DNA from: Vibrio celticus
GTDB lineage: Bacteria; Pseudomonadota; Gammaproteobacteria; Enterobacterales; Vibrionaceae
DNA: 64,000 nucleotides
NCBI RefSeq assembly: GCF_024347335.1
Contig: NZ_AP025464.1
Span: 1,674,001 to 1,738,000 of the forward strand
Reading direction: 5' to 3'
Numbering within the stretch: the stretch's first letter is position 1; every line of letters starts with the position of its first letter. Shown in pieces: positions 17,346 to 26,450 of this stretch. The position numbers and the translations under genes are program-made. Under the pieces are notes generated by a model. That model ran no database searches. It was not told where the DNA came from and worked only from the letters and a program-made list of their open reading frames with translations.

Positions 17346-18338
17346 TTAAACGAGTTCGTTGCCGCTGGTGTTGCCAGCAAAGAAGGCATCAACACTGGTG
17401 AGCGTTGTATTGGCGATGTTGAACAGCGCATCTTTGGTCAAGAAAGCTTGGTGACCTGTGAACAATACATTGTGACAAGCAGAGAGGCGACGGAATACAT
17501 CATCGACAATCACATCGTTAGATTTGTCTTGGAAGAACAACTCTTTCTCGTTGTCGTAAACATCAAGGCCAAGCGCACCAATCTTACTCTGTTTAAGCGC
17601 TTCGATAGCAGCGGTTGAATCAAGCAGTTCACCACGGCTGGTGTTGACGATCATCACGCCATCTTTCATCTTCTCAAATGCCGTTGCATCCAACAGGTGG
17701 TAGTTCTCTTTACTCATTGGGCAATGCAAAGAAATCACGTCAGATTCTTGGTAAAGCTCGTCGAGTTCTACGTATTTAGCGCCTAACTCAACAGCTAACG
17801 GGTTTGGATATGGGTCGTAGCATAGAATGTTCATGCCTAAACCTTTCAGAATTCGCATTGTCGCTATGCCAATCTTACCTGAACCAATCACACCAACGGT
17901 TTTACCGTGGAAGTTAAAGCCTACTAAGCCTTCAAGAGAGAAGTTCGCATCACGAGTACGTTGGTATGCCTTGTGTAATTTACGGTTCAAACACATCATC
18001 ATGCCAACCGTGTGTTCTGCTACCGATTCTGGTGAGTAAGCCGGAACGCGAACCACTTGCAGGCCAAACTCTTTGGCTGCGTCTAGGTCTACTTTATCAA
18101 AGCCCGCACAGCGCATCGCGATTAACTTGGTGCCGCCTTGAGCAAGAATCTCTAACACGTCTCGCGATAGGTCATCGTTTACAAACGCACAAACCACTTC
18201 GTTGTCGTGCGCCATTTTTGCTGTTGTTGTGGTGAGTCGAAAATCGTGAAAATGAAACTCAGCGTTGAGTTCGCCTTTTGCCAGTTCGAATGATTTTTCG
18301 TCGTATGATTTTGAGCTAAAAAAAGCAATGTTGAGCAT
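17346..18338 (-). CDS. ldhA: D-lactate dehydrogenase (fermentative, NAD-dependent)
   Basis: A 330-residue D-2-hydroxyacid dehydrogenase, one residue longer than E. coli LdhA. It reduces pyruvate to D-lactate in the cytoplasm. Motifs seen are the NAD-binding GVIGSGKIG, VNTSRGELLD near the catalytic Arg/Glu, and FTGHQAFLT with the catalytic His. The long insertion DNEKELFFQDKSNDVIVDDVFRRL is typical of LdhA. It is monocistronic. Upstream lies a 600-bp gap containing a structured inverted-repeat element. Confidence 0.93.
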   Translation of the reverse strand: MLNIAFFSSKSYDEKSFELAKGELNAEFHFHDFRLTTTTAKMAHDNEVVCAFVNDDLSRDVLEILAQGGTKLIAMRCAGFDKVDLDAAKEFGLQVVRVPAYSPESVAEHTVGMMMCLNRKLHKAYQRTRDANFSLEGLVGFNFHGKTVGVIGSGKIGIATMRILKGLGMNILCYDPYPNPLAVELGAKYVELDELYQESDVISLHCPMSKENYHLLDATAFEKMKDGVMIVNTSRGELLDSTAAIEALKQSKIGALGLDVYDNEKELFFQDKSNDVIVDDVFRRLSACHNVLFTGHQAFLTKDALFNIANTTLTSVDAFFAGNTSGNELV

Positions 18339-18403
18339 GGCTTCCTCTCTTACCTAAAATATAAATAACCCACTGATTCATTCTCTGAAACGGGATTAAA
18401 ACA

Positions 18404-18669
18404 AGGGCATGTTGACCTTTCGCGGTTAAGTTTTGTTCGAGATAAAATCGTTTTAATCGCGACGAGAGGTTTGCCGCCTAGTCATTCTAAGCAAAACCCT
18501 CTCAACAAAGAGTAAAACGATTTTAGCCGAACCCTTCGGGCAGTGTTTGTGGTTCCTTTCTACAGCGTTATCGAATTCTCATGTAGGCGAGCTACACGTC
18601 GAATTCTCTGCCTTGTATAAATAACCCACAAACGGCTGCAAAAATCAGCTCGATAGGTCAACATGCCCT
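18404..18669. repeat. 266-bp non-coding element bounded by a 15-bp perfect inverted repeat
   Basis: AGGGCATGTTGACCT (18404-18418) and its exact complement AGGTCAACATGCCCT (18655-18669) bound a stretch with no ORF but nested internal stems. TAAAATCGTTTTA (18443-18455) pairs with 18513-18525 and encloses GAGAGGTTTGC/GCAAAACCCTCTC (18464-18474, 18491-18503). CCCTTCGGG (18532-18540) is a UUCG-type hairpin. GTTTGTGG (18545-18552) pairs with CCACAAAC (18626-18633) and encloses TGTAG/CTACA (18582-18586, 18592-18596) plus a repeated TCGAATTCTC (18571-18580, 18599-18608). The layout resembles a folded RNA or a small non-autonomous mobile element. It fills much of the 612-bp gap between ldhA and the reductase gene; I see nothing clear in the rest of that gap. 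Confidence 0.75.
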
Positions 18670-18950
18670 ACAACTCTGTTCAGTGTGCTAGAGTTTTTTT
18701 CTCTTGTCTATCACCATTAGTCATTGTAATTGCTATGGTTATTTGATCTTTTGTCTTCACTTATTGAACATTAAAAATCACATTACGAGGTTGCTTGCTT
18801 ATAAGTTCATCAATATTGAATGAATCTTACTTTCGGGTGTGGAACGTTGAATTTTCCAGTGTGACGGAATACGTAAATGACTCATATAAAACCTCTTCTC
18901 TAACTGTTCTTTGAAAGTTGTGCTTCTGTCTAACGAGTGGCGGTTGTTAT

Positions 18951-19754
18951 TTACCAGTAGTTCTCACTGCTGAATTGACCGGGTTTTCTGCGTAAGTGCT
19001 TTTCAAAACCTAAGCTAGTTAGCGCTTCGCTTGTGTCACGAACCATTTGCGGATTGCCACAAAGGTAGAAAAAACTGCGGGTTTGATTGAAAGTGACAGA
19101 CGCGGTTTGCTCAAGGTCGCCTCCAAGTAACAAGCTTGGGATTCGTCCGCGCAAAGTTCCGGTGACTGATTCTCTAGAAATAATTGGCACATATTGTAGT
19201 TTCCCTTGGAAGTGATGAACGAGTTGAGCGATACGGTCTCGATAAGTCAGGTCTTGTTCTGTTCTTACGGCATGAACCAGTACAAGGTTTTTGAACAAGG
19301 CGACTTTTTCAGATTCTGAGCCGTTTTGCTGCTGTATCTGCATGCTTTCGAGCATTGAGATAAAAGGCCCAACCGCGGTTCCGGTCGAAAGCATCCATAG
19401 ATCATCGGCGATCTCTGGGATCTCACCTAACGTCATAAAGCCACTTGGGTCTTTGCCGACAAAGATGTCATCGCCTACCTTCAACTCATGAAGTTGAGGT
19501 GAAAGCTGACCGTTCTGATCCTTAATAATCAAAAACTCCAGGTGTTGATGACCTGGTTCGTGTTCTGGCGCGTTTACCATCGAATAGGCGCGTCTCACGA
19601 ACTCATCCTCACTGTTAAGCAAGCCCAGTTTCGTGAACTGACCCGCCTGATAGGGAGAGACAGGAGCACTGACTTGAAGTGAGAACAGTTGATCTGTCCA
19701 TTCCGTCTTGTTTAAGACTTTACCGGTTACCAAACCATGAGGAATATCTGTCAT
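18951..19754 (-). CDS. fpr: Ferredoxin/flavodoxin-NADP+ reductase
   Basis: A 267-residue FAD-dependent reductase exchanging electrons between NADPH and ferredoxin or flavodoxin in the cytoplasm. The FAD-binding segment RAYSMVNAPE, the NADP-binding STGTAVGPFISML, and a C-terminal aromatic (SENYW) are visible. An in-frame ORF extends 15 codons further, but the ATG at 19754 is preceded by a good Shine-Dalgarno (AAAGGTGATG) and begins with the family-typical segment. It is divergent from the acyltransferase gene, with a perfect 9-bp-arm palindrome between them. Confidence 0.9.
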   Translation of the reverse strand: MTDIPHGLVTGKVLNKTEWTDQLFSLQVSAPVSPYQAGQFTKLGLLNSEDEFVRRAYSMVNAPEHEPGHQHLEFLIIKDQNGQLSPQLHELKVGDDIFVGKDPSGFMTLGEIPEIADDLWMLSTGTAVGPFISMLESMQIQQQNGSESEKVALFKNLVLVHAVRTEQDLTYRDRIAQLVHHFQGKLQYVPIISRESVTGTLRGRIPSLLLGGDLEQTASVTFNQTRSFFYLCGNPQMVRDTSEALTSLGFEKHLRRKPGQFSSENYW

Positions 19755-19906
19755 ATCATCACCTTTACGTAGAGAAGTTATCTCATTAAGGATACTCAAC
19801 TATTTACATTTTGGAGTTGCATGTACCATGCCAATAGTGAGAATGGTTATCAATACTGGTTTTGTGGTAAAAACAATTTGAGACTGTGTCAAATGGACTT
19901 ATTTAA

Positions 19907-19929
19907 ATTAGAGTCTAAATGACTCTAAT
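19907..19929. promoter_or_regulatory. Palindrome ATTAGAGTC-N5-GACTCTAAT
   Basis: Perfect 9-bp arms flank the spacer TAAAT in the 342-bp divergent region between fpr and the acyltransferase gene. It lies about 150 bp from the fpr start and about 170 bp from the acyltransferase start. It is a likely dimer operator for an unidentified regulator. Nothing else was identified in this intergenic region. Confidence 0.5.
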
Positions 19930-20096
19930 AATGTTTTTTAATACTGATATTGTTGATTCAGAACGATGAACTGGTCTTTTGATACAAGCAAAATTAGTAC
20001 AGTGGTTTGACCCCTAGGGAATTCAACCAATTACTGAAGAGAATATTTTGCAGATGAGTATAATGGCGGCTTTCGATCTCAATATAGCCGTGTTTT

Positions 20097-21041
20097 ATGC
20101 TTGATAATCTTCGTATGGCCTTGAACGTATTGTTCGTGACCATCAATACCGCAATGACTGCGTTTACCGTGAGCTTCTTTGGCCTTATCAAATTGATTCT
20201 GCCAATCTCTGTTGTACAGAAGTCGTGTACTCGTTTAGCTAACTTCACATTTTGGTGCTGGGCTTCGCTCAACCTTTGGATGTTGAACGTGAACAACGAC
20301 ATCGAGTGGCAAGTCGAAGGCGGGGAAGATATCTCGACCAAACAGTGGTATTTGATGATGTCGAATCATCTGAGCTGGGCGGATATCGTTATTCTGTCTT
20401 CTATCTTGAAAGACAAGATGCCGATGACTAAGTTCTTCCTTAAGCATGAACTGTTGTATGTCCCTTTTGTTGGGTTGGCATGTTGGGGGCTAGATATGCC
20501 CTTCATGAGACGTCACTCGCGTGAGTTTTTGCTGCGTAACCCGGAGCGTCGTAATGATGACTTCGATGCAATCAACAAGGCGTGTACCAAGTTCAAGCTT
20601 GCACCGACAACCTTGGTTAACTTCGTTGAAGGCACACGCGCCAATCACGAGAAACTGGCGACCGCGAAAACACCTTATCGACATCTACTTAAGCCAAAAA
20701 CTGGCGGTGTGGCATTTGCACTATCGGCAATGGGGCCAATCTTAGATGGTATCGTGGATGTCACTCTGGCTTATCCGGAAAATCAGACTTCTCCGTTTGA
20801 GGATATGCTAAAAGGCAAAATGACCAAGGTCGTAGTGCGTATTAAACTGCATCCGATGGATGAGAACGTGAACGGTAATTACTTTGAAGACAAAGCGTTT
20901 AAGCGCCGTTTCCACAGTTGGTTGAATAACACGTGGAAAGAGAAAGACGACTATCTCGATACGGTTTATGGGGTTGATACGCTCTGTGAGGTTGAAACGA
21001 TTGATGAGCCCGATGCGGTTCATAAGAAACAAGAGCAGTAA
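20097..21041 (+). CDS. Inner-membrane PlsC-type acyltransferase
   Basis: A 314-residue lysophospholipid acyltransferase-family protein, similar to E. coli YihG. It has an N-terminal hydrophobic segment (about residues 5-35), the catalytic NHLSWAD motif (NHxxxxD), the acyl-acceptor segment FVEGTR and a hydrophilic C-terminus. It probably transfers fatty acyl chains to lysophosphatidic acid or another lysolipid at the inner membrane. It is monocistronic with its own terminator. The divergent neighbour is fpr. Confidence 0.85.
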   Translation: MLDNLRMALNVLFVTINTAMTAFTVSFFGLIKLILPISVVQKSCTRLANFTFWCWASLNLWMLNVNNDIEWQVEGGEDISTKQWYLMMSNHLSWADIVILSSILKDKMPMTKFFLKHELLYVPFVGLACWGLDMPFMRRHSREFLLRNPERRNDDFDAINKACTKFKLAPTTLVNFVEGTRANHEKLATAKTPYRHLLKPKTGGVAFALSAMGPILDGIVDVTLAYPENQTSPFEDMLKGKMTKVVVRIKLHPMDENVNGNYFEDKAFKRRFHSWLNNTWKEKDDYLDTVYGVDTLCEVETIDEPDAVHKKQEQ

Positions 21042-21064
21042 GATCAAACCAAACAAATAGCATC

Positions 21065-21101
21065 AAAAAAGCCGATAGTTCATTGAACTGTCGGCTTTTT
21101 T
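21065..21101 (+). terminator. Terminator after the acyltransferase gene
   Basis: AAAAAAGCCGATAGTTC pairs with GAACTGTCGGCTTTTTT over a short ATT loop, with T-rich flanks on both strands. It is probably bidirectional, also serving the convergent methyltransferase gene. Confidence 0.85.
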
Positions 21102-21193
21102 ATTGAATAGGTTTCATTGGTTTTGAATAGTGAAGTTAGTGCTTACTATGTTTTTAATTCTTTAAGATTAGGACTCTCAAAGAGAGTGCAAAG

Positions 21194-21916
21194 CTAAATC
21201 GCTTGGTAAGCCTCGATGATATGTTTCACTTGGCTCGGTTTTCCTTGCTTCTCTTGTCCTTGATGGATGCGCAAGTAGTGCTGCAATGTTTTGGCTTTGT
21301 ATTGCTGTGATACCTTCACTTGTTCATCACAGCTTGATGTCCAGATCTTGTCACCGACGTTTGATATCTCGCTAACGGTTTGGCTCTTTTCTGAATCACT
21401 GCGACTATTACTCACCAATAAAACCTCATAGTAACGACGGTTCTCTTCAATCAACATTTCATCAATAAGACCAAAATTGAGCGCTTTTAAATGGCTTCTC
21501 AACTCGAATTGCTGATGCACCGGACAAAGCAAGAAATCGATCGCTTTGTCTGGGTGTTGACGATGAATATCATCGACGAGCTTTTGAGTAAGATCGCCAC
21601 CGACACCCGCAATAATAACTAGGTGTTTGCCTGTATGTTTCTCAAGCGGAATAGCGGCGACATCCATGCAGTAGACTTGCCATTGGCTGCTAACCGTTTG
21701 TTCGGCTCTGTTATCTTGCGGAAAGTAGCGCGCTAGCTTGCCTTCAAGCTCACTCATCAGAGACGGGACAATGTCGACAAAGTGAATCTGCGGCGCTTTA
21801 TTATCCGATAACAGTTGAACACCCAAAAAGCCATGATCACAGCAACAGTCCCAAATATGCTGGTAGTCATTGCTGACAAGGGAGTGGAGAGTTTGCAGTC
21901 GGTTACTTAGCTTCAT
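21194..21916 (-). CDS. tRNA (adenine-N1)-methyltransferase, TrmK-like
   Basis: A 240-residue SAM-dependent methyltransferase of the COG2384 (TrmK/YqfN) family, which methylates A22 of tRNA in Gram-positive bacteria. The SAM-binding segment WDCCCDHGFLGVQLL and the motif IIAGVGGDLTQKLVDDI are visible, followed by FLLCPVHQQFELRSHL. Residues about 175-205 look like a species-specific Ser-rich insertion. The tRNA target in Vibrio is inferred from the family. Confidence 0.78.
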   Translation of the reverse strand: MKLSNRLQTLHSLVSNDYQHIWDCCCDHGFLGVQLLSDNKAPQIHFVDIVPSLMSELEGKLARYFPQDNRAEQTVSSQWQVYCMDVAAIPLEKHTGKHLVIIAGVGGDLTQKLVDDIHRQHPDKAIDFLLCPVHQQFELRSHLKALNFGLIDEMLIEENRRYYEVLLVSNSRSDSEKSQTVSEISNVGDKIWTSSCDEQVKVSQQYKAKTLQHYLRIHQGQEKQGKPSQVKHIIEAYQAI

Positions 21917-21983
21917 AAGGTTCGCGTCGTTAGAAAAGGGGTGTTGTCTTATCGAAGGCGCATTGTAATGACTTTCTAGAAAA

Positions 21984-22018
21984 ACAAAAGCACCTAGGGT
22001 GTGAATCCTAGGTGCTTT
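21984..22018 (-). terminator. Terminator after the GGDEF gene
   Basis: The 12-bp perfect stem AAAGCACCTAGG/CCTAGGTGCTTT (21987-21998, 22007-22018) is followed on the minus strand by TTTGTTTTT. It lies 30 bp after the stop of the GGDEF gene. Confidence 0.88.
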
Positions 22019-22047
22019 GTAGTGGCTACAGAATTGTTAGTATAGGT

Positions 22048-23853
22048 TTACGATGCTTTGGCAATGGCTCTGATATGGCCTTCCACCCGGTTCTTACCAA
22101 GTTGTTGCGCGATAAGCTTTGCCTGTTCCGCCAGCGCTAAAGCTGAGTCTGTTTCTCCTTCTATTTGCGAATATCCCACGCTAACCCCTAGCGATAAGGT
22201 GATATCTGGAGTGACGATGGTTTTCTCCGCGATTTCGACTCGGCACTGGTCTAGCTGGAACTTGGCATCTTTCACATCATTGGCTTTGAATAATACCGCG
22301 AACTCCTTTCCTCCAACACGTGCCAAGCAAAGTCCCTTTGGCTTGGGGAAGTAACAGCGTATCGATTCTGCAGTCAGCTTGATCATCTTGTCACCGACGG
22401 CTTCACCGTAGGCACGGTTTACGTGGTCGAAGTTATCGATATCAAGCAGAGCGACATAGGTATCGGGCTCGCTCGCGTAGTTTTCGATGGCGATACTGAA
22501 ACTGCTCTTATTGTCTAACTGCGTCATCAGATCTTTGCTACTCAATTGATGTTGAAGCAGTAAGTTAGACAAAGAGACCTCAGTGTAATCACGGATCATT
22601 CGCAGAATACTCTGGCTGATCGGTAAGTTTGCGTTTACGTACAACACTGCGATCAACTGCTTGCGAGAGTGCAAAGGAATACAGTAATGACGTTGGTGTA
22701 TTTTGAGTTTACACGCTAGTGGGTCGGCGTACTTACCACTTCGGTAAGCCATAGTGTCCGGTGTAAATCGCTCTGCAAGGGCTTTGTCACAATGTACCGT
22801 GGATTTGTTTCCGTGATAGTCGATGGTACTGAATGCGTGGTTCTCAGGCTGATAGAGACAGAATTGAATGCCTTTTTGGTAGGTGAAGCTGTCCAGTATG
22901 GATTTTAACTCTCGCTTAAAGCTTACAAGGTCATCGACTTTATTCAGTTGCGACAAGGACACGTTCAAACGATAAGCCAAATAGTTTGCGCCAATCCACA
23001 ATAGAAGCAGCGAACCAAGTACCAAGCCAGTTAGCGTAAATTGGTGTGAGCTGGTTAAGATATCGTGGCGATCGGTGCCTGCGATGAATACCCAGTTCAA
23101 GCTGTTGTCAGCGTCAAACACCGATATTTTGAAGTTATCTTGATAGTAGTATTCGTGCTTACCGACGGTTTCACCTTGTGAGAGCTGATGGCTGATACCT
23201 GCGTGATAGCTGACTGATTTAGATCCGATACGTTTTGGATCTGGGTGGAAGACCAGTCGTTCTGTTGCTCGGTCAACCACAAACACATAGCCGTGATTCA
23301 GCGTTTTTAAGTCTCTTAATCCTTGTGTGGTGTGTAAAAGGTCAAACTCAATCCATATTTCTTCATTCAATCTTTCGGCGGTGTGTTTAACTGCGAATAC
23401 CCAACGACCATCTGCTTTTTGGTAAATCGAAGAGATGTAGAAATCTTCAACCACACTGTCTATTGAGTTCCATTTTATGGAGTCGATTTGTTCATGGGAA
23501 AGAGGTAATCCACGACTTGATATATATTGTTGGGATTGTGGTTGGTATCGAACGATATCAGAGAAGTTTGGCGTTCTTTTTAGAATATTATCACTCAATT
23601 CTCTGAATTTTTTATCACCTATTGGAGCCGTTTTAGGTAAGCCTAGACTGGTTTCTAAAAAATAGAGCTTGCCGAATGTGGCTTCGATGTTGGAACGAAT
23701 TGTAGAGCTTGCGATACGAATGTTTGATGATGATTGTTCTGTTGCTGCTGTTTCTATTTTTTCAAGCTGAGCCATAGCAAGATAGAGCATCCCTCCAGTT
23801 AATAAAATAATGTATGGTTTAAAAAGCCGAATTAATGTTTTAGGTAAAGCCAT
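22048..23853 (-). CDS. Membrane GGDEF protein with Cache sensor and degenerate GGKEF site
   Basis: A 601-residue inner-membrane signalling protein. It has TM1 at about residues 7-27, a periplasmic Cache-type sensor to about 275, TM2 at about 277-297 and a linker/GAF-like region. A C-terminal GGDEF domain starts near 440, with DIDNFDHVNRAYGEAVGDKMI preserved. The active-site signature reads GGKEF (about residues 514-518): Lys replaces the Asp/Glu that binds metal and GTP, and no RxxD inhibitory site precedes it. Diguanylate cyclase activity is therefore doubtful; it may act as a receptor. The ATG at 23853 is preferred over a TTG at 23895. Confidence 0.88.
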   Translation of the reverse strand: MALPKTLIRLFKPYIILLTGGMLYLAMAQLEKIETAATEQSSSNIRIASSTIRSNIEATFGKLYFLETSLGLPKTAPIGDKKFRELSDNILKRTPNFSDIVRYQPQSQQYISSRGLPLSHEQIDSIKWNSIDSVVEDFYISSIYQKADGRWVFAVKHTAERLNEEIWIEFDLLHTTQGLRDLKTLNHGYVFVVDRATERLVFHPDPKRIGSKSVSYHAGISHQLSQGETVGKHEYYYQDNFKISVFDADNSLNWVFIAGTDRHDILTSSHQFTLTGLVLGSLLLLWIGANYLAYRLNVSLSQLNKVDDLVSFKRELKSILDSFTYQKGIQFCLYQPENHAFSTIDYHGNKSTVHCDKALAERFTPDTMAYRSGKYADPLACKLKIHQRHYCIPLHSRKQLIAVLYVNANLPISQSILRMIRDYTEVSLSNLLLQHQLSSKDLMTQLDNKSSFSIAIENYASEPDTYVALLDIDNFDHVNRAYGEAVGDKMIKLTAESIRCYFPKPKGLCLARVGGKEFAVLFKANDVKDAKFQLDQCRVEIAEKTIVTPDITLSLGVSVGYSQIEGETDSALALAEQAKLIAQQLGKNRVEGHIRAIAKAS

Positions 23854-23971
23854 GATATCCAAAGACGTTATAGATTCATTTTTATAGTACGGCAATACTA
23901 AACAGTTTCATTAGTCACATCAATGCAAATGATTCCATATGGATGAATGATTTTTGTGATATTCAGCTAAC

Positions 23972-24001
23972 AAAAAAGCCAGTTATAAATATAACTGGCT
24001 T
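23972..24001 (-). terminator. Terminator after glgX
   Basis: The 11-bp stem AAGCCAGTTAT/ATAACTGGCTT with a 4-nt loop is followed on the minus strand by TTTTTTG, 30 bp after the glgX stop. Confidence 0.88.
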
Positions 24002-24030
24002 CTATGGTTTTCGGTGTTTTATTAAGCTGA

Positions 24031-26016
24031 CTAACCTTTTACTTCAATCAAATCAACCTGATCTGGCGAATAGTGCAAAATGGCCATCGAAGTTGGCGAC
24101 AACAACATTTCACCTTCTGCATGACCGGGTTTGACGTTTCGCGAGTTGGTATCACAGATGGTTACCCAGTTTTGTTCACGATCATTCGGTAACGAGAAAC
24201 GTGCTGGCGCATTGGTTTGGTTGATCAGATAAATCAACTCGTCGCCCTCTTTGCCAATACCTAAATGTAAAGCGACTGAGCTTAAGCGGTTCCAGTCGTC
24301 ATGTTCCATAAGTGTGCCATCGACACGGCTCCAGAAGATGCGGTTAGAGTTACGCTTTTCGCCACTGAATGCCTTAATAAACGGCACCATGTATTGCTGA
24401 CGAGCAGAGATCATTTCAGATAACCAAGTCTTGAAGTAAGTCTTGCGCTCTGAATCTTCCCAGTTAAGCCAGCTGGTCACGCCATCTTGGCAGTAAGCGT
24501 TATTGTTACCTTTTTGAGTATGAGATAACACATCGGCCGTCAAAATATGAGGAATACCAAAAGCAAACAGCAGGCTCGCCATGAAGTTTCGTTTCTGCTT
24601 TTCACGCGTCGCGATCACTAACAGGTTTTCGGTTTCACCTTCAACACCGTAGTTTTCAGAACGGTTGTCACCGTGTCCATCGCGGTTGTTCTCACCATTC
24701 TCTTCGTTGTGCTTATGCTTGTAAGAAACAAGATCCTGCATGGTGAAACCATCGTGATAAGTGATGTAGTTGACGGTTAATTTGTACGGCCAATGCGCAG
24801 CACTGTAGATATCGCGTGACCCCATCAAACGGGTTGCAAACTCTTTTAGGTAGCCTTGATCACCGCGCCAGAAGCTACGTGTGATGTCTCTGAGCTTGTC
24901 GTTACACTCATTCCAACCTAGCGGGAAATTACCCACTTGGTAGCCATTCGGACCGATGTCCCAAGGTTCTGCAATGAGCTTGGTTTCTTTAAGTACAGGG
25001 TCTTGAGCCACAGCTTTAAAGAATGCAGCCTCAGGGTTGTAGTTGTCACCTTCGCGCCCCAGTGTTGCAGCCAAATCAAAACGGAAGCCGTCGACTTGGA
25101 ATTCACTCACCCAGTAGCGAAGCGTATCCATCACTAAGTTAAGTGCTGGTTGGTGGGTGAGATCAACGGTGTTACCACAACCCGTAAAGTTCGCGTAATG
25201 GCAGCCATGTTTAATGTAGTAGCGGCTATCTAGCGCTTTGAGGTTGAAGGTTGTACCACCTTCGCCACCTTCTGCCGTGTGGTTGTACACCACGTCTAGA
25301 ATGACTTCGATGCCATTGCGGTGAAGTTCACGAATTGCGGTTTTGAGTTCATTAACGGCGTCTTTTTCTGCGTAGCGTGGGTCTGGCACCATGAACAAAT
25401 ATGGGTTGTAACCCCAATAGTTCACTTTATCCATGTCCAAGAGATGAGGCTCATGCATACATGCCGCAACGGGTAGAAGCTGTAGCGAGTTGATATTTTG
25501 TTGTTTGTAGAACGCAAGCATTTCAGGGCTCACTAACCCTAAGTAACGACCTTTAGTATTGGCTGCTACTTCTGGGTGCAATTGAGATAAACCTTTTACA
25601 TGCGTTTCAAAAAGAACAGTATCTTCGCGGCTAATGCGTGGCTTTTCTACGTCTTGCCAATCGAAGGTGTCATCAACAACAACACATTTCGCCATCGCAA
25701 AGCTTTTTTCATTGGTATATGGCGTGACGTAATCGAGCGGTTCGCTTATTGCCTTGGCATACGGGTCTGAAAGCAGGATAGGGCCATTGTCCGTTTCTGC
25801 AATGAAGCCGTATTTTTGTCCCGCTTTAATACCATCAATAAAGACATATCTGATATCAGCGTATTCATTTTCTAATTTATAAGTGGTGAATTCGTCGTTC
25901 TCGTCAAAAAGAGCGAGAGAGAGTGATTTACAGTCAGGAGAATAAATTGAAAAGTTACAGCCAGTGTTACCTAGCGTTGCGCCTAGTGGATAAGGGCGAG
26001 CGAGCGTTCTAGTCAT
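24031..26016 (-). CDS. glgX: Glycogen debranching enzyme GlgX
   Basis: A 661-residue GH13 isoamylase-type enzyme (E. coli GlgX is 657). It hydrolyses alpha-1,6 branches of phosphorylase-trimmed glycogen. It has an N-terminal CBM48 module (ARPYPLGATLGNTGCNFSIY), then the barrel with VVYNHTAEGGEGG, the nucleophile in DGFRFDLAATLG, the acid/base in LIAEPWD and the HD motif in TYHDGFTMQD. It has no signal peptide and is cytoplasmic. It is divergent from lamB; the shared 434-bp region carries MalT-like boxes and a palindrome, so it may belong to the maltose regulon. Confidence 0.93.
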   Translation of the reverse strand: MTRTLARPYPLGATLGNTGCNFSIYSPDCKSLSLALFDENDEFTTYKLENEYADIRYVFIDGIKAGQKYGFIAETDNGPILLSDPYAKAISEPLDYVTPYTNEKSFAMAKCVVVDDTFDWQDVEKPRISREDTVLFETHVKGLSQLHPEVAANTKGRYLGLVSPEMLAFYKQQNINSLQLLPVAACMHEPHLLDMDKVNYWGYNPYLFMVPDPRYAEKDAVNELKTAIRELHRNGIEVILDVVYNHTAEGGEGGTTFNLKALDSRYYIKHGCHYANFTGCGNTVDLTHQPALNLVMDTLRYWVSEFQVDGFRFDLAATLGREGDNYNPEAAFFKAVAQDPVLKETKLIAEPWDIGPNGYQVGNFPLGWNECNDKLRDITRSFWRGDQGYLKEFATRLMGSRDIYSAAHWPYKLTVNYITYHDGFTMQDLVSYKHKHNEENGENNRDGHGDNRSENYGVEGETENLLVIATREKQKRNFMASLLFAFGIPHILTADVLSHTQKGNNNAYCQDGVTSWLNWEDSERKTYFKTWLSEMISARQQYMVPFIKAFSGEKRNSNRIFWSRVDGTLMEHDDWNRLSSVALHLGIGKEGDELIYLINQTNAPARFSLPNDREQNWVTICDTNSRNVKPGHAEGEMLLSPTSMAILHYSPDQVDLIEVKG

Positions 26017-26133
26017 TGCTTGATTTCTTGTTCGTTTATCGACATCAGTGAACTATAAGTAAAAAGCTTTGTCACAGTAAGGTCAAGCAACTTCACAGAA
26101 TAATTATTGTTAAAAAAATAATTTACCGATTAG

Positions 26134-26154
26134 GTTCAAATTATATATTTGAAC
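26134..26154. promoter_or_regulatory. Perfect palindrome GTTCAAAT-N5-ATTTGAAC
   Basis: Perfect 8-bp arms around TATAT lie about 118 bp upstream of glgX and about 300 bp upstream of lamB. This is a likely operator for a dimeric regulator of the divergent promoters, identity unknown. Confidence 0.5.
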
Positions 26155-26198
26155 TAGATCCCACTTATATTGAATAATTAGATCTGTGTGCTGTCTAC

Positions 26199-26311
26199 TC
26201 CTCCTAGATTAAGTGATCTAACTCCTGTAAACACCGTTCTGTATAAATTCTACTCCCTTCTCATCCCCCTTAATTTAGTTCAGGGCGGAGGAAGTCAAAC
26301 TTGTCATCCCC
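26199..26311. promoter_or_regulatory. Cluster of MalT-like boxes between glgX and lamB
   Basis: MalT recognises GGGGA(T/G)GAGG-like sequences with core GGA(T/G)GA. On the minus strand, GGGGATGA occurs at 26261-26268 and 26304-26311, and GGAGGA at 26199-26204. On the plus strand, GGCGGAGGAA lies at about 26285-26294. Such clusters activate lamB and neighbouring maltose genes in enterobacteria and vibrios. The rest of the 434-bp divergent region holds no gene. Confidence 0.65.
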
Positions 26312-26450
26312 TCTTAATATTGGCTCCGTTGAAACGAATCAGGGGAAACCCTAAACCTCTCTATCTTACGTCCGCCATAACTGCCTTTGGTTGTCGCAAG
26401 AGAGCAAAAATATAAAACCTAAAAATAAATCGTCCTTAATGGAGTTAAGA

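Noticed and set aside
22048..23853. Calling this protein an active diguanylate cyclase
   Set aside because: The signature site reads GGKEF, so cyclase activity cannot be assumed from the sequence.
26188..26415. A short plus-strand ORF in the glgX-lamB region
   Set aside because: It runs across the MalT-box region, lacks a ribosome-binding site and has no family resemblance.
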